DNA of 64,000 bases from Prauserella endophytica (GTDB lineage: Bacteria; Actinomycetota; Actinomycetes; Mycobacteriales; Pseudonocardiaceae). The position numbers and the translations under genes were made by a program. This document shows, one piece after another, positions 8,460-17,368 of the stretch. The stretch is from the NCBI RefSeq assembly GCF_005146945.1, contig NZ_SWMS01000006.1, forward strand, positions 62,001-126,000, in the 5' to 3' direction. The notes beneath the pieces were generated by a model. It did not search any database. It saw only the letters and a list, made by a program, of their open reading frames with translations, and had not been told where the DNA came from. Each line of letters opens with the position of its first letter. Position 1 is the stretch's first letter.

Positions 8460-8763
8460 GCGAGTCCCCCGTTCCTGCCCGCGAGTCCCCCGTTCCTGCC
8501 CGCGAGTCCCCCGTTCGGGCCTGCGAGTTGCCCGTTCGGGCCTGCGAGTTGCCCGTTCGGGCCTGCGAGTTGCCCGCTTGGGACCCGCGAGTTGTGCCGT
8601 CTGGAGCGGGCTACTCGCCATCCCGTGGGGGACTCGCGGACCGGAGCGGGGGACTCGCGCGCCGGAGTGGGGGACTCGCGGACCGGAACGCGGAACTCGG
8701 CGTCGCGAGTGCAGAACTCGGCGTCGGGAGTGGGGGACTCGCGGACCGGGGTGCACGACTCGC
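8460..8763. repeat. 21-bp phased inverted repeat array A
   Basis: This fills the 326-bp gap between two convergent genes. The left half has seven units beginning GCGAGT at 8460, 8481, 8502, 8523, 8544, 8565 and 8587 (unit like GCGAGTCCCCCGTTCCTGCC). The right half has eight units in reverse complement, ACTCGC or ACTCGG at 8613, 8632, 8653, 8674, 8695, 8716, 8737 and 8758. Spacing is exactly 21 bp except at the centre. The array ends 5 bp before the stop of the enoyl-CoA hydratase gene. Related arrays are at 15742 and 31487. Open frames through it are artefacts of the 7-codon period. Confidence 0.9.
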
Positions 8764-8767
8764 GGGG

Positions 8768-9553
8768 TTACGTGCCGGAGAACTTCGGCTTGCGCTTGGC
8801 GCGGAAAGCGGCGACGCCCTCGGCGAAGTCGTTGGTGTGGAACAGCAATCCCTGGCCCTCGCGTTCGGCTTCCAGGGCCTGGGGGAGCCGGTCGAGCACG
8901 GTGGCGTTGAAGGCGTGCTTCGTGTGCGCGTAGGCCGCCGTTGGCCCCTGGGCCAGCTGCGTGGTGAGGCGTTGCACCTCGGAGTCGAACTCGTCATCCG
9001 GTACCGCGAACGCGATCAGGCCCCATTCCACGGCCTGCGCGGCGGGGATCCGCTCCGCGAGCATCGCCATCCGGGTCGCGCGCGCCCGCCCGATCGCCGC
9101 GGGCAGCAGCGCCGTGGCGCCGCCGTCCGGCATCAGGCCTGCGTTCGCGAACGCCAGCAGGAAGTACGCCGACTCTCGCGCGACCACGAGGTCCGCGGCC
9201 AGCGCGAAGGAGCAGCCGACCCCGGCCGCGGGCCCGTTCACCGCCGCCAGCACCGGCTTCGGGGCGCGGCGCAGCGCCGTGGTGAGGCGGTTGGCGGCGT
9301 CGATCGTCTCCGGCCCCGGCAGGGCGCCGGGGCCCACGTCGTCGGTGCCCCGTCCGGCGAGGTCGGCGCCCGCGCTGAACGCCCGCCCCGCGCCGGTCAG
9401 CACGATCACCCGCACGCCGGAGTCCCTCGCCGCGCCCTCCACGGCCTCGGCGGCGCGGGTCAGCATGTCCGCCGTGAACGCGTTGAGGTTCTCCGGCCGG
9501 TTGAAGGTGATCCGCAGGACAGCGTCGGTCTGCTCGACGAGAACGTCGGTCAT
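8768..9553 (-). CDS. Enoyl-CoA hydratase/isomerase family protein
   Basis: 261-residue crotonase-fold protein. The oxyanion-hole elements are visible: SAGADLAGRG near residue 61 and VNGPAAGVGCSFALAADLVV near 105. ADSGVRVIVLTGAGRAF-type strands precede them. It likely hydrates or isomerises an enoyl-CoA. Last gene of the thiolase-racemase-ECH series, 18 bp after the racemase; its 3' end abuts repeat array A. Confidence 0.92.
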   Translation of the reverse strand: MTDVLVEQTDAVLRITFNRPENLNAFTADMLTRAAEAVEGAARDSGVRVIVLTGAGRAFSAGADLAGRGTDDVGPGALPGPETIDAANRLTTALRRAPKPVLAAVNGPAAGVGCSFALAADLVVARESAYFLLAFANAGLMPDGGATALLPAAIGRARATRMAMLAERIPAAQAVEWGLIAFAVPDDEFDSEVQRLTTQLAQGPTAAYAHTKHAFNATVLDRLPQALEAEREGQGLLFHTNDFAEGVAAFRAKRKPKFSGT

Positions 9554-9571
9554 GGCTCCCTTTCCACAGTG

Positions 9572-10678
9572 TCACGCCTGCCAGTCGCGCAGCACGGCGT
9601 CGTTGTCCGTGCCGGGTTTCGGTGGCGGGGCAGGCTGGTCCGGCACCGTGCGCGAGAACCGCGGCGCGGGTTTCGGCTGCACGATGCCGTCGATCTCGGT
9701 GAGCGTCCCGCGCCCGGCGAGGTGCGGGTGGCCGGCGACCTCGTCGAAGGTGAGCACGGGGGTGACGCACGCGTCGGTGTCGGCGAACACCTCCGCCCAT
9801 TCGTCCCGTGTCCGGCTGGAGAAGAGCTGCGTGAACCGCGCGCGCAGCACCGGCCAGCCGGACCGGTCCATCTGCTCGGGCAGCTCGGCGGGGTCGAGGC
9901 CGAGCCCCTCCAGCAGCGCCGCGTAGAACTGCTTCTCGAGTGCGCCGACCGCGATGTACCGGCCGTCGGCGCACACGTATGTGTCGTAGAACGGCGCCGT
10001 GCCGTCGAGCAGGTTGCTCGCCCGCTCGTCGCTCCAGACGCCGATGCCGCGCATCGCCCACACCATCTGCGACAGCACGCTCGCGCCGTCGACCATCGCG
10101 GCGTCCACCACCTGGCCCTCGCCCGAGCGTTCCCGTTCCCACAGCGCCGAGAGCACGCCGGTGAGCAGGAACATCGACCCGCCGCCGAAGTCGCCGACCA
10201 GATTCAGCGGCGGCACCGGCGGCTCGTCGTGCCGTCCGATCGTGTGGAGGATGCCGGTGAGGCTGATGTAGTTGATGTCGTGCCCGGCCCGCTGCGCCAG
10301 CGGCCCGTCCTGACCCCAGCCCGTCATGCGGCCGTAGACGAGGCGCGGGTTCACGGCGTGGCAGTCGGCGGGGCCGATGCCGAGCCGCTCGGCCACCCCC
10401 GGACGAAAGCCCTCGATGAGCACGTCGGCCTTCGCGGCCAGCCGCAGCACGAGCCCGCGCCCCTCGTCGGTCTTGAGGTCCGCGGCCACCGAGCGGCGGC
10501 CCCGCATCAGGTGGTCCGGCTTGCCGCCCGCGAGGTCGAGCGAGCCCGACGGCCGCTCGACGCGCACCACGTCCGCGCCGAGATCCGCGAGGACCATCGC
10601 CGCGTGCGGGGCGGGCCCGATGCCCGCCATCTCGACGACTTTCAGCCCGCTCAGCGGTCCAGCCACGATGTCCTCCAC
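9572..10678 (-). CDS. Alpha-methylacyl-CoA racemase (CaiB/BaiF family)
   Basis: 368-residue family III CoA-transferase fold. The residues that distinguish 2-methylacyl-CoA racemases are present: the catalytic histidine in [12 protein letters not shown] near residue 125 and the aspartate in [13 protein letters not shown] near 152, plus [18 protein letters not shown]. Such enzymes invert the 2-methyl centre of branched acyl-CoAs (pristanoyl- or sterol-side-chain-like) before beta-oxidation. Between thiolase and ECH genes on the same strand, it suggests breakdown of a methyl-branched substrate. Being a plain CoA-transferase is the alternative, less likely given the active-site pair. Confidence 0.88.
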   Translation of the reverse strand: MEDIVAGPLSGLKVVEMAGIGPAPHAAMVLADLGADVVRVERPSGSLDLAGGKPDHLMRGRRSVAADLKTDEGRGLVLRLAAKADVLIEGFRPGVAERLGIGPADCHAVNPRLVYGRMTGWGQDGPLAQRAGHDINYISLTGILHTIGRHDEPPVPPLNLVGDFGGGSMFLLTGVLSALWERERSGEGQVVDAAMVDGASVLSQMVWAMRGIGVWSDERASNLLDGTAPFYDTYVCADGRYIAVGALEKQFYAALLEGLGLDPAELPEQMDRSGWPVLRARFTQLFSSRTRDEWAEVFADTDACVTPVLTFDEVAGHPHLAGRGTLTEIDGIVQPKPAPRFSRTVPDQPAPPPKPGTDNDAVLRDWQA

Positions 10679-10772
10679 CTCGCTCGGTTCCTGCGCGTCG
10701 TGCCACCGTAGAGGGTTCGCACCCGGGAGGTCGACGAAGGCGCATGCCGCCGCCGGGGGGAACCGGCGGGCG

Positions 10773-11966
10773 CTACAGGCGTTCGATGATCGTGGCGTTG
10801 GCCATGCCGCCGCCCTCGCACATGGTCTGCAGCCCGTACCGGCCGCCGCTCGCCTCGAGCTGGCCGACGAGGGTGCCGAGCAGCCGCGTGCCCGACGCGC
10901 CGAGCGGGTGGCCGAGCGCGATCGCGCCGCCGCGCGGGTTGAGCTTCTCCGGGTCGGCGTTGAGCTCGTGCTGCCACACGAGCGGCACCGGGGCGAACGC
11001 CTCGTTCACCTCGTAGGCGTCGATGTCGTCGAGGGACAGCCCCGACCGGGCGAGGATCTTCTGCGTGGCCGGCACGACTCCGGTGAGCATCAGCAACGGG
11101 TCGCTGCCGGTGACGGCGAAGCTGTGGAACCGCGCCCTGGGCGTCAGGCCGAGCGCGTTCGCCTTCTCCTCGCTCATGATCAGCGCCGCGGACGCGCCGT
11201 CGGTGAGCGGCGACGAGTTGCCCGGCGTGATGCGCCACTGGATCTCCGGGAAGCGCTCGGCGAGCCGCTCGTCGTAGAACGACGGCTTGAGGCCGGACAG
11301 TCCCTCGACGGAGGTGTTCGCCCGCACGGTCTCGTCGGTGCCGACCGTGTGCTCGGTGCCGTCCTCGCCGGGGACCGTGATGGGCAGGATCTCCCGGTCG
11401 AACCCGCCCGCCGCGGCGGTGGCGGCCGCGCGGGCGTGTGAGCGCGCGGAGAACTCGTCCAGCGTGGCGCGGTCGAGCTTCCAGCGGCCCGCGATGATCT
11501 CGGCGGAGATGCCCTGGCCCACGAGCCCGTCGGGGTAGCGCGCGGCGACGGCCGGGCCGAACGGGTCCTTGCCCGCGACCGGGGAGCCCATCGGCACCCG
11601 GCTCATCGACTCGACACCGCAGGCGATGACGACGTCGTAGGCGCCCGCGATCACGCCCTGCGCGGCGAAGTGGGCGGACTGCTGGCTCGACCCGCACTGC
11701 CGGTCGACGGTCGTGGCGGGCACCGACTCCGGGAAGCCCGCGCCCAGCACGGCGTTGCGGGTGATGTTGACGGCCTGCTCGCCGGCCTGTCCGACGCAGC
11801 CGCCGATGACGTCGTCCACGAGCGCCGGGTCGAGGTCGTTGCGGTCGAGCAGTCCGCGCAGCACGCGTGAGAGCAGATCGGCAGGGTGCACACCGGACAG
11901 TTGACCGCCGGGTTTGCCCTTGCCGGAGGGAGTGCGAACGACATCGACGATTACCGCGGTGGTCAT
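10773..11966 (-). CDS. Thiolase (acetyl-CoA C-acyltransferase)
   Basis: 397-residue thiolase that cleaves 3-ketoacyl-CoA. The nucleophilic cysteine is in [10 protein letters not shown] near residue 90, the catalytic histidine in [14 protein letters not shown] near 350, and the second cysteine in [14 protein letters not shown] at the C-terminus. GGAAAGG lies 7 bases before the ATG at 11966, so I use that start rather than 11972 or the long frame to 12062. First gene of the minus-strand unit; 94 bp separate it from the racemase. The operator-like sites at 12009 and 12095 are in its promoter. Confidence 0.92.
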   Translation of the reverse strand: MTTAVIVDVVRTPSGKGKPGGQLSGVHPADLLSRVLRGLLDRNDLDPALVDDVIGGCVGQAGEQAVNITRNAVLGAGFPESVPATTVDRQCGSSQQSAHFAAQGVIAGAYDVVIACGVESMSRVPMGSPVAGKDPFGPAVAARYPDGLVGQGISAEIIAGRWKLDRATLDEFSARSHARAAATAAAGGFDREILPITVPGEDGTEHTVGTDETVRANTSVEGLSGLKPSFYDERLAERFPEIQWRITPGNSSPLTDGASAALIMSEEKANALGLTPRARFHSFAVTGSDPLLMLTGVVPATQKILARSGLSLDDIDAYEVNEAFAPVPLVWQHELNADPEKLNPRGGAIALGHPLGASGTRLLGTLVGQLEASGGRYGLQTMCEGGGMANATIIERL

Positions 11967-12008
11967 GGGCATCCTTTCCCGGCGTCTCCTCTGGCGCCTG
12001 CGACGCAT

Positions 12009-12106
12009 TAACGATCGATAGCTAAATCCCCTGTTGTCAAGGCTGAGATCGCCCCCTGGCACCCGGGCGAGACGTACATCACGCGGACAATATCTATCGT
12101 TCGTTA
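12009..12106. promoter_or_regulatory. Twin palindromic operators in a divergent promoter
   Basis: TAACGATCGATA at 12009-12020 and TATCGTTCGTTA (reverse complement TAACGAACGATA) at 12095-12106 are two copies of a TAACGAWCGATA palindrome. They sit on either side of the promoter region between thiolase (start 11966) and the nitronate monooxygenase-like gene (start 12158). The TetR encoded at 14955, the last gene of the plus-strand unit, is the likely binder; its own promoter carries a related site at 14914. Confidence 0.65.
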
Positions 12107-12115
12107 AGTGGCTAG

Positions 12116-13129
<1,014 letters not shown>

Positions 13130-13139
13130 AAGGGGTCAC

Positions 13140-13901
13140 ATGGACATCAACGGTGCCGTCGCTGTGGTGACGGGAGGCGCCTCGGGTCTCGGCCTGGCGA
13201 CGGTGAAGGAGCTGCACGGCAAGGGCGCCAAGGTGCTCATCCTCGACCTGCCGTCCTCGGACGGCGAGTCGGTGGCCAAGGAACTGGGCGACGGAGCCGT
13301 GTTCGCGGCCGGGGACGTCACCAGCGAGTCCGACGTCGCCGCGGCGCTGGACACGGCGCAGGGGCTCGGCGCGCTGCGGATCGCGGTCAACTGCGCGGGC
13401 ATCGGCAGCGCGATCAAGACCGTGGGCAAGAAGGGCGCGTTCCCGCTCGCGGACTTCACCAAGGTCATCAACGTCAACCTCGTCGGCACGTTCAACGTGA
13501 TCCGGCTGGCCGCGGAGCGGATGTCCCAGGTGGACCCGGTCGGCGAGGAGCGGGGAGTCATCGTCAACACCGCGTCGGTCGCCGCGTTCGAGGGACAGGT
13601 CGGCCAGGCCGCCTACTCCGCGTCGAAGGGCGGCATCGTGGGCATGACACTGCCCATCGCGCGCGACCTCGCGAGCCTGCGGGTCCGGGTGGTCACCATC
13701 GCGCCCGGCCTGTTCCACACGCCGCTGTTCGACTCGCTGCCCGAGGACGCCATCGCCTCGCTCGGCGCGCAGGTGCCGCACCCGTCGCGGCTCGGCGACC
13801 CCGGGGAGTACGCCGCGCTGGCGCGGCACATCGTGGAGAACCCCATGCTCAACGGCGAGACCATCCGCCTGGACGGCGCCATCCGCATGGCCCCGCGCTG
13901 A
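13140..13901 (+). CDS. 3-hydroxyacyl-CoA dehydrogenase type 2-like SDR (HSD10-like)
   Basis: 253-residue SDR with [20 protein letters not shown] at the N-terminus, [20 protein letters not shown] near 83, catalytic YSASKGG near 158, and [17 protein letters not shown] near 183. The NCAGI...KTVGK region and the FHTPL segment are typical of HSD10-type 3-hydroxy-2-methylacyl-CoA dehydrogenases. That fits the 2-methylacyl-CoA racemase, hydratase and thiolase on the divergent unit. Ribosome-binding site AAAGGGG precedes the ATG. Confidence 0.9.
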   Translation: MDINGAVAVVTGGASGLGLATVKELHGKGAKVLILDLPSSDGESVAKELGDGAVFAAGDVTSESDVAAALDTAQGLGALRIAVNCAGIGSAIKTVGKKGAFPLADFTKVINVNLVGTFNVIRLAAERMSQVDPVGEERGVIVNTASVAAFEGQVGQAAYSASKGGIVGMTLPIARDLASLRVRVVTIAPGLFHTPLFDSLPEDAIASLGAQVPHPSRLGDPGEYAALARHIVENPMLNGETIRLDGAIRMAPR

Positions 13902-13917
13902 GGAAGGGACGAGGCTG

Positions 13918-14886
13918 GTGCGCGCGCAGCAGGTGACCGAACTGACCGGGCCGTCCGGCCTGCGTCTCGCCGAGACCGCCGAACCCGGCGGGGGTGACGG
14001 AGCGGTCGTCGTGGACATCGCCGCGGCGGGGGTCGCGTTCCCGGATCTGTTGCAGGCCAAGGGTTTGTACCAGGTCCGGCGGGAGCCGCCGTTCGTGCCA
14101 GGCATGGAGGGTGCCGGGACGGTCCGCAGTGCGCCCGAGGGCAGCGGCTTCGAGCCCGGCCAGCGGGTCGTGGTCGTCGAGATGGGCGGCACCTGGCAGG
14201 AGGTGGTGGCCGCCGACCCCGGCAACGTGCTGCCGCTGCCGGACGGCGTGCCCTTCGAGCTGGCCGCGGGAATGCCCCTGAACTACCTCACGGTGTGGTT
14301 CGCGCTGCGCCGCAGGGCCCGCGCCCAGGCGGGGGAGACCGTGCTCGTGCACGGCGCCGCGGGCGGGGTCGGCGTGGCGGCGCTCGACATCTGCCGGGCG
14401 CTGGGCATGCCGACCATCGCCGTGGTCAGCGACGACCGCAAGGCCGCCGTCGCCGAGCAGGCCGGGGCGGAGCGCGTGGTGCTCGTCGACGGCTGGCGCG
14501 AGTCGGTGCGAGAGCACACCGCGGGCCGGGGCGTGGACGTGGTCGTCGACCCGGTGGGCGGCGACCGGTTCACCGACAGCCTGCGCAGCCTCGCACCCGA
14601 GGGCAGGCTCGTGGTGCTCGGCTTCACCGGCGGCGAGATCCCGACCGTCAAGGTCAACCGGCTGCTGCTCGGCAACACGGCCGTGGTGGGCGCCGCGTGG
14701 GGGGAGTTCCTCAGGCAGAACCCGGGTTGTCTGCGCGAGCAGTGGGACGAGCTGGCCCCGCTGCTGGCCGGGGGCGGGCTCACGCCGCTGTGGCCCGCGG
14801 TGCGCCCGCTCGAGGAGGCCGCGGACGCGCTGCGCGAGCTGGAGTACCGTTCCGCGACGGGCAAGCTGGTGCTGCGGCTGCGCTGA
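13918..14886 (+). CDS. NADPH:quinone oxidoreductase-family protein (MDR)
   Basis: 322-residue medium-chain reductase without the structural or catalytic zinc ligands, so quinone-reductase type. The cofactor motif HGAAGGVGVAALDICRALGM is near residue 141, and the N-terminal PFVPGMEGAGTV is typical. The GTG start at 13918 has GGAAGGGA upstream and lies 16 bp after the SDR stop. Possible roles are enoyl or quinone reduction; nothing fixes the substrate. Confidence 0.88.
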   Translation: MRAQQVTELTGPSGLRLAETAEPGGGDGAVVVDIAAAGVAFPDLLQAKGLYQVRREPPFVPGMEGAGTVRSAPEGSGFEPGQRVVVVEMGGTWQEVVAADPGNVLPLPDGVPFELAAGMPLNYLTVWFALRRRARAQAGETVLVHGAAGGVGVAALDICRALGMPTIAVVSDDRKAAVAEQAGAERVVLVDGWRESVREHTAGRGVDVVVDPVGGDRFTDSLRSLAPEGRLVVLGFTGGEIPTVKVNRLLLGNTAVVGAAWGEFLRQNPGCLREQWDELAPLLAGGGLTPLWPAVRPLEEAADALRELEYRSATGKLVLRLR

Positions 14887-14913
14887 GCACCTGCCGCGGC
14901 GGGGCGCGTGTGT

Positions 14914-14925
14914 ATCGTTCACGAT
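14914..14925. promoter_or_regulatory. Palindrome upstream of TetR gene
   Basis: ATCGTTCACGAT is a palindrome with a 2-bp centre, 30 bp before the TetR start at 14955. It shares TATCGTTC with the operator at 12095, consistent with one regulator acting at both places. Confidence 0.5.
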
Positions 14926-14954
14926 GTCGCTGAGAGACGCTCGATGGGTGGGAG

Positions 14955-15653
14955 ATGGCACGACGGAATGGCGCCGCGGCCGTGAAGCGGACCGAGCCCG
15001 CGAACGCCGCAGGCGCCGACTGGCGGCACTTCGAGCCGCTGGAGCTGACGCCCATCCTCGCCGCGGCGCTGGAAGCCTTCTACGAGCACGGCTTCCACGG
15101 CACCACCGTGCGCGACATCGCCCGCAGGGTGGGCCAGACCGTGCCGTCGCTGTACTACCACCACGAGAACAAGGAAGGCGTCTTCGCGACCCTGCTCGAG
15201 ATGGGCACCGGCGACGTGGCGTGGCGTGCCGAGGCGGCGGCGGCCGAGGCGGGGGAGCGCGCCGACCTGCGGTTCGCCTACGTGGTCGAGGCCGTGGTGC
15301 TCTACATGACCCATCGGGTGCGGCTCGCGGCGCTCGACCCGGAGCTGCGCCACCTCTCCCCGCCGAAGCGCAAGCGCTACGCGGCGCGGCGCAAGGAGGT
15401 GGAGAACCTCATGGCCGGCATCGTCGAGGACGGCGTGCGGCAGGGCGTGTTCACGGCCGAGCTGCCCGCCGAGACCGCCCGAGCCGTGCTCGGGATGTGC
15501 CAGTCGATCGGCCGCTGGTACCAGCCCAGCGGCCCGCTCGCCCCCGAGGAGCTGGCGGGCCGCTACGTCGACATCGCCCTGATGGCCGTCGGCGTGCGCA
15601 AACGCCCGCAGCCCAAGGGGTCGCAGGGCCGCCGGGCCAGGGTGCGCGCGTAA
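14955..15653 (+). CDS. TetR-family regulator of the beta-oxidation block
   Basis: 232 residues. An extended, partly basic N-terminus (about 30 residues) precedes the TetR HTH at about 32-80 (HGTTVRDIARRVGQTVPSLY, then HHENKEGVFATLL). The C-terminal helical domain resembles the KstR2-like TetR group in length, but I cannot assign it. It is transcribed after the NMO-SDR-QOR genes, with a 68-bp gap carrying its own palindrome. The gene ends at repeat array B. Confidence 0.88.
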   Translation: MARRNGAAAVKRTEPANAAGADWRHFEPLELTPILAAALEAFYEHGFHGTTVRDIARRVGQTVPSLYYHHENKEGVFATLLEMGTGDVAWRAEAAAAEAGERADLRFAYVVEAVVLYMTHRVRLAALDPELRHLSPPKRKRYAARRKEVENLMAGIVEDGVRQGVFTAELPAETARAVLGMCQSIGRWYQPSGPLAPEELAGRYVDIALMAVGVRKRPQPKGSQGRRARVRA

Positions 15654-15741
15654 CGGCTCAGCGCCGGGGCGCGGATTCGCCGGGACCGGGCTGGTGAACC
15701 CACGAAGTGGCGTGACCAGCTGTTGTGGGCGGGCCAGGCCC

Positions 15742-15840
15742 GCGAGCCAGCCCGCGAGTCCCCCGCTCCAGCCCGCGAGTCCCCCGCTCCGGACCGCGAG
15801 TTGCCCGCTCCGGACCGCGAGTTGCCCATTCGGGACGGCG
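15742..15840. repeat. 21-bp phased repeat array B (one orientation)
   Basis: GCGAGT-type units at 15742 (GCGAGC), 15754, 15775, 15796 and 15817, with a decayed unit near 15838. Spacing is 21 bp from 15754 on. Units read like GCGAGTCCCCCGCTCCAGCC. Unlike arrays A and C there is no reverse-complement half. It lies between the TetR gene (ends 15653, plus) and the small minus-strand ORF at 15902, that is, again at a convergent junction. Confidence 0.85.
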
Positions 15841-15901
15841 CAAGGCACCCCAGGGCAGGTGTAGGCGGCCCTGTTCGCGCCGCGGCCCGCGCGCCGGGTG
15901 G

Positions 15902-16060
15902 TCACTCGGGACCGGGGTCCTCCCGGGTGCTGTCGACCTGGTCGGAGTCCTCGGCCTCCACCCCGAACCCGGGCGCGGGCTCCGGCCCGCCGCGGCCGGG
16001 ATCGGCGGCGGCGATGTCGTCGTCCGGGTCGGGATGCGCTTCGAAAGGCGTGGTCGTCAT
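15902..16060 (-). CDS. Small acidic protein, 52 residues
   Basis: An open frame of 52 codons beginning MTTTPFEAHPDPDDDIAAAD and ending TREDPGPE. It is strongly acidic, rich in Asp, Glu, Pro and Gly, and probably disordered, with no membrane segment. I do not recognise a family. Support: third-position GC is high; its position makes the 15653/15902 junction convergent, like every other place holding the 21-bp arrays; and the gap to the divergent SDR at 16114 is a normal promoter-sized 53 bp. The ribosome-binding site is weak. Confidence 0.6.
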   Translation of the reverse strand: MTTTPFEAHPDPDDDIAAADPGRGGPEPAPGFGVEAEDSDQVDSTREDPGPE

Positions 16061-16113
16061 ACCGGGCGGGTACCCGGAGACGAGGAGCGCACCCCTAGTC
16101 AGGAAGGCAACGC

Positions 16114-16920
16114 ATGACCGAGTCGACAGCCAGGCCGCTCGCCGTGGTCACCGGAGCCTCGACCGGCATCGGCCGCGAGTTCGCCCGGTGCCTGGCCGAG
16201 GACGGCCACGACCTGCTGCTGGCCGCCGAGAACACCGAACTCGCGGACGCCGCGCGGGAGGTCGGCTCGCAGTCGTCGGCCGTCGAAACCGTGCGCGCGG
16301 ACCTCGCCACCGCTGACGGCGTGGAGGAGCTGGCCCGGCGCGTACGCGCGAAGGGGCGCCCGGTCGACGTGCTTGCGATCAACGCGGGCGTCGGCGTGAG
16401 CGGGGCGTTCGCGGAGGCGGAGACGTCGCTCGAGGACCAGCTGCGCGTGGTGGACCTCAACGTCCGTTCCGCCGTGCACCTCGCGAAGCTGCTGGTGCCG
16501 GACATGGCCGCGCGCGGCAGGGGCCGGATCCTGTTCACGTCGTCGGTCGCGGCGACCACGCCCGGCCCGTTCCAGGCCGTCTACGGCGCGTCGAAGGCGT
16601 TCCTGCAGTCCTTCTCGCAGGCCCTTCGCGAGGAGCTGAAGGAGACCGGGGTGACCGTCACGGCCGTGCTGCCGGGGCCCACCGCGACCGAGTTCTTCGC
16701 CCGCGCCCGCATGCTCGACACCAAGATCGGCGCCGGGCCGAAGGACGACGCGGGCGAGGTGGCCCGCCAGGCCTACGCGGCGCTGAAGGCCGGCCGCGAC
16801 TCCGTGGTCGCCGGGTCCCTCCGGAACCGCGTGCAGGCCGCGGTCGCGCGCTTCACCCCCGAGCGGTTCCTCGCCGCCGCCCACCGCCGCATGGCCGAGC
16901 CGGGCACCGCCCGCCGCTGA
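16114..16920 (+). CDS. SDR-family oxidoreductase
   Basis: 268-residue short-chain dehydrogenase. TGASTGIGREFARCLAEDGH begins at residue 14, NAGVGVSG near 91, and catalytic YGASKAFLQSFSQAL near 156. The subgroup with GASTGIGREFA and a C-terminal RRMAEPG-like basic tail is common in actinobacteria and often annotated as a lipid or polyketide reductase; the substrate is unknown. AAGGCAA lies upstream of the ATG. Its stop is only 3 bp from the convergent broken YciI gene. Confidence 0.88.
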   Translation: MTESTARPLAVVTGASTGIGREFARCLAEDGHDLLLAAENTELADAAREVGSQSSAVETVRADLATADGVEELARRVRAKGRPVDVLAINAGVGVSGAFAEAETSLEDQLRVVDLNVRSAVHLAKLLVPDMAARGRGRILFTSSVAATTPGPFQAVYGASKAFLQSFSQALREELKETGVTVTAVLPGPTATEFFARARMLDTKIGAGPKDDAGEVARQAYAALKAGRDSVVAGSLRNRVQAAVARFTPERFLAAAHRRMAEPGTARR

Positions 16921-16923
16921 CGC

Positions 16924-17327
16924 TCACGCGCCGGGACCGGACGCCCCGGGGCCGAACTCCGGCACCGGGCGCACCTCGATCGGCGTCCGGATCGGCCTGC
17001 CACCGGGTCCGGGCGCCGCCGAGGCCTTCGCCGCGATCTCGATCGCGCGCTCATCGGAGGGCACGTCGACGAGCCAGTACCCGGCGAGGAACTCCTTGGA
17101 CTCGGCGAACGGGCCGTCGGTCACCACGGGCTCCCCCCGTCGGAGGTGACGATCCTGGCGGCCTCCGGGCCGGAGAGGCCCTGCCCGTCCAGCAGCTCTC
17201 CGGAGGCGGTCAGCTCCCGGAAGAGGGCCTGCTGGAAGTCGATGTGGGCCTTGATCTCCTCCGGCCGCCACGTCTGCATCGGTGGCACGCCCTCGACCCT
17301 GTAGTGCATCAGCAGCAGGTACTTCAT
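16924..17327 (-). pseudogene. YciI-family protein, frameshifted in a G run
   Basis: Two frames together make one YciI/DGPF-type protein of about 134 residues. The first begins MKYLLLMHYRVEG and runs to ARIVTSDGG at about 17139. The second continues EPVVTDGPFAESKEFLAGYW and ends at 16924. The break falls at a run of six G on the coding strand (17133-17138); seven would restore the frame. As it stands the first frame stops after 68 residues at 17121. It could be a real loss, phase variation or a sequencing error. YCII proteins are small ferredoxin-like-fold proteins, often beside ECF sigma factors; none is adjacent here. Confidence 0.8.
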
Positions 17328-17368
17328 CGCGGGCTCCTCACCGTCGTGGTCCCCGCCATGCTCTCGGG

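Noticed and set aside
8460-8763. CRISPR array
   Set aside because: Units are contiguous 21-bp degenerate repeats without unique spacers, they invert at the centre, and no cas genes are present.
7802-10711. A 969-codon plus-strand open frame with seven-residue repeats (ARESPVP-like)
   Set aside because: It runs antisense through two clear acyl-CoA genes and the 21-bp array; the peptide repeat is the 21-bp DNA period read as 7 codons.
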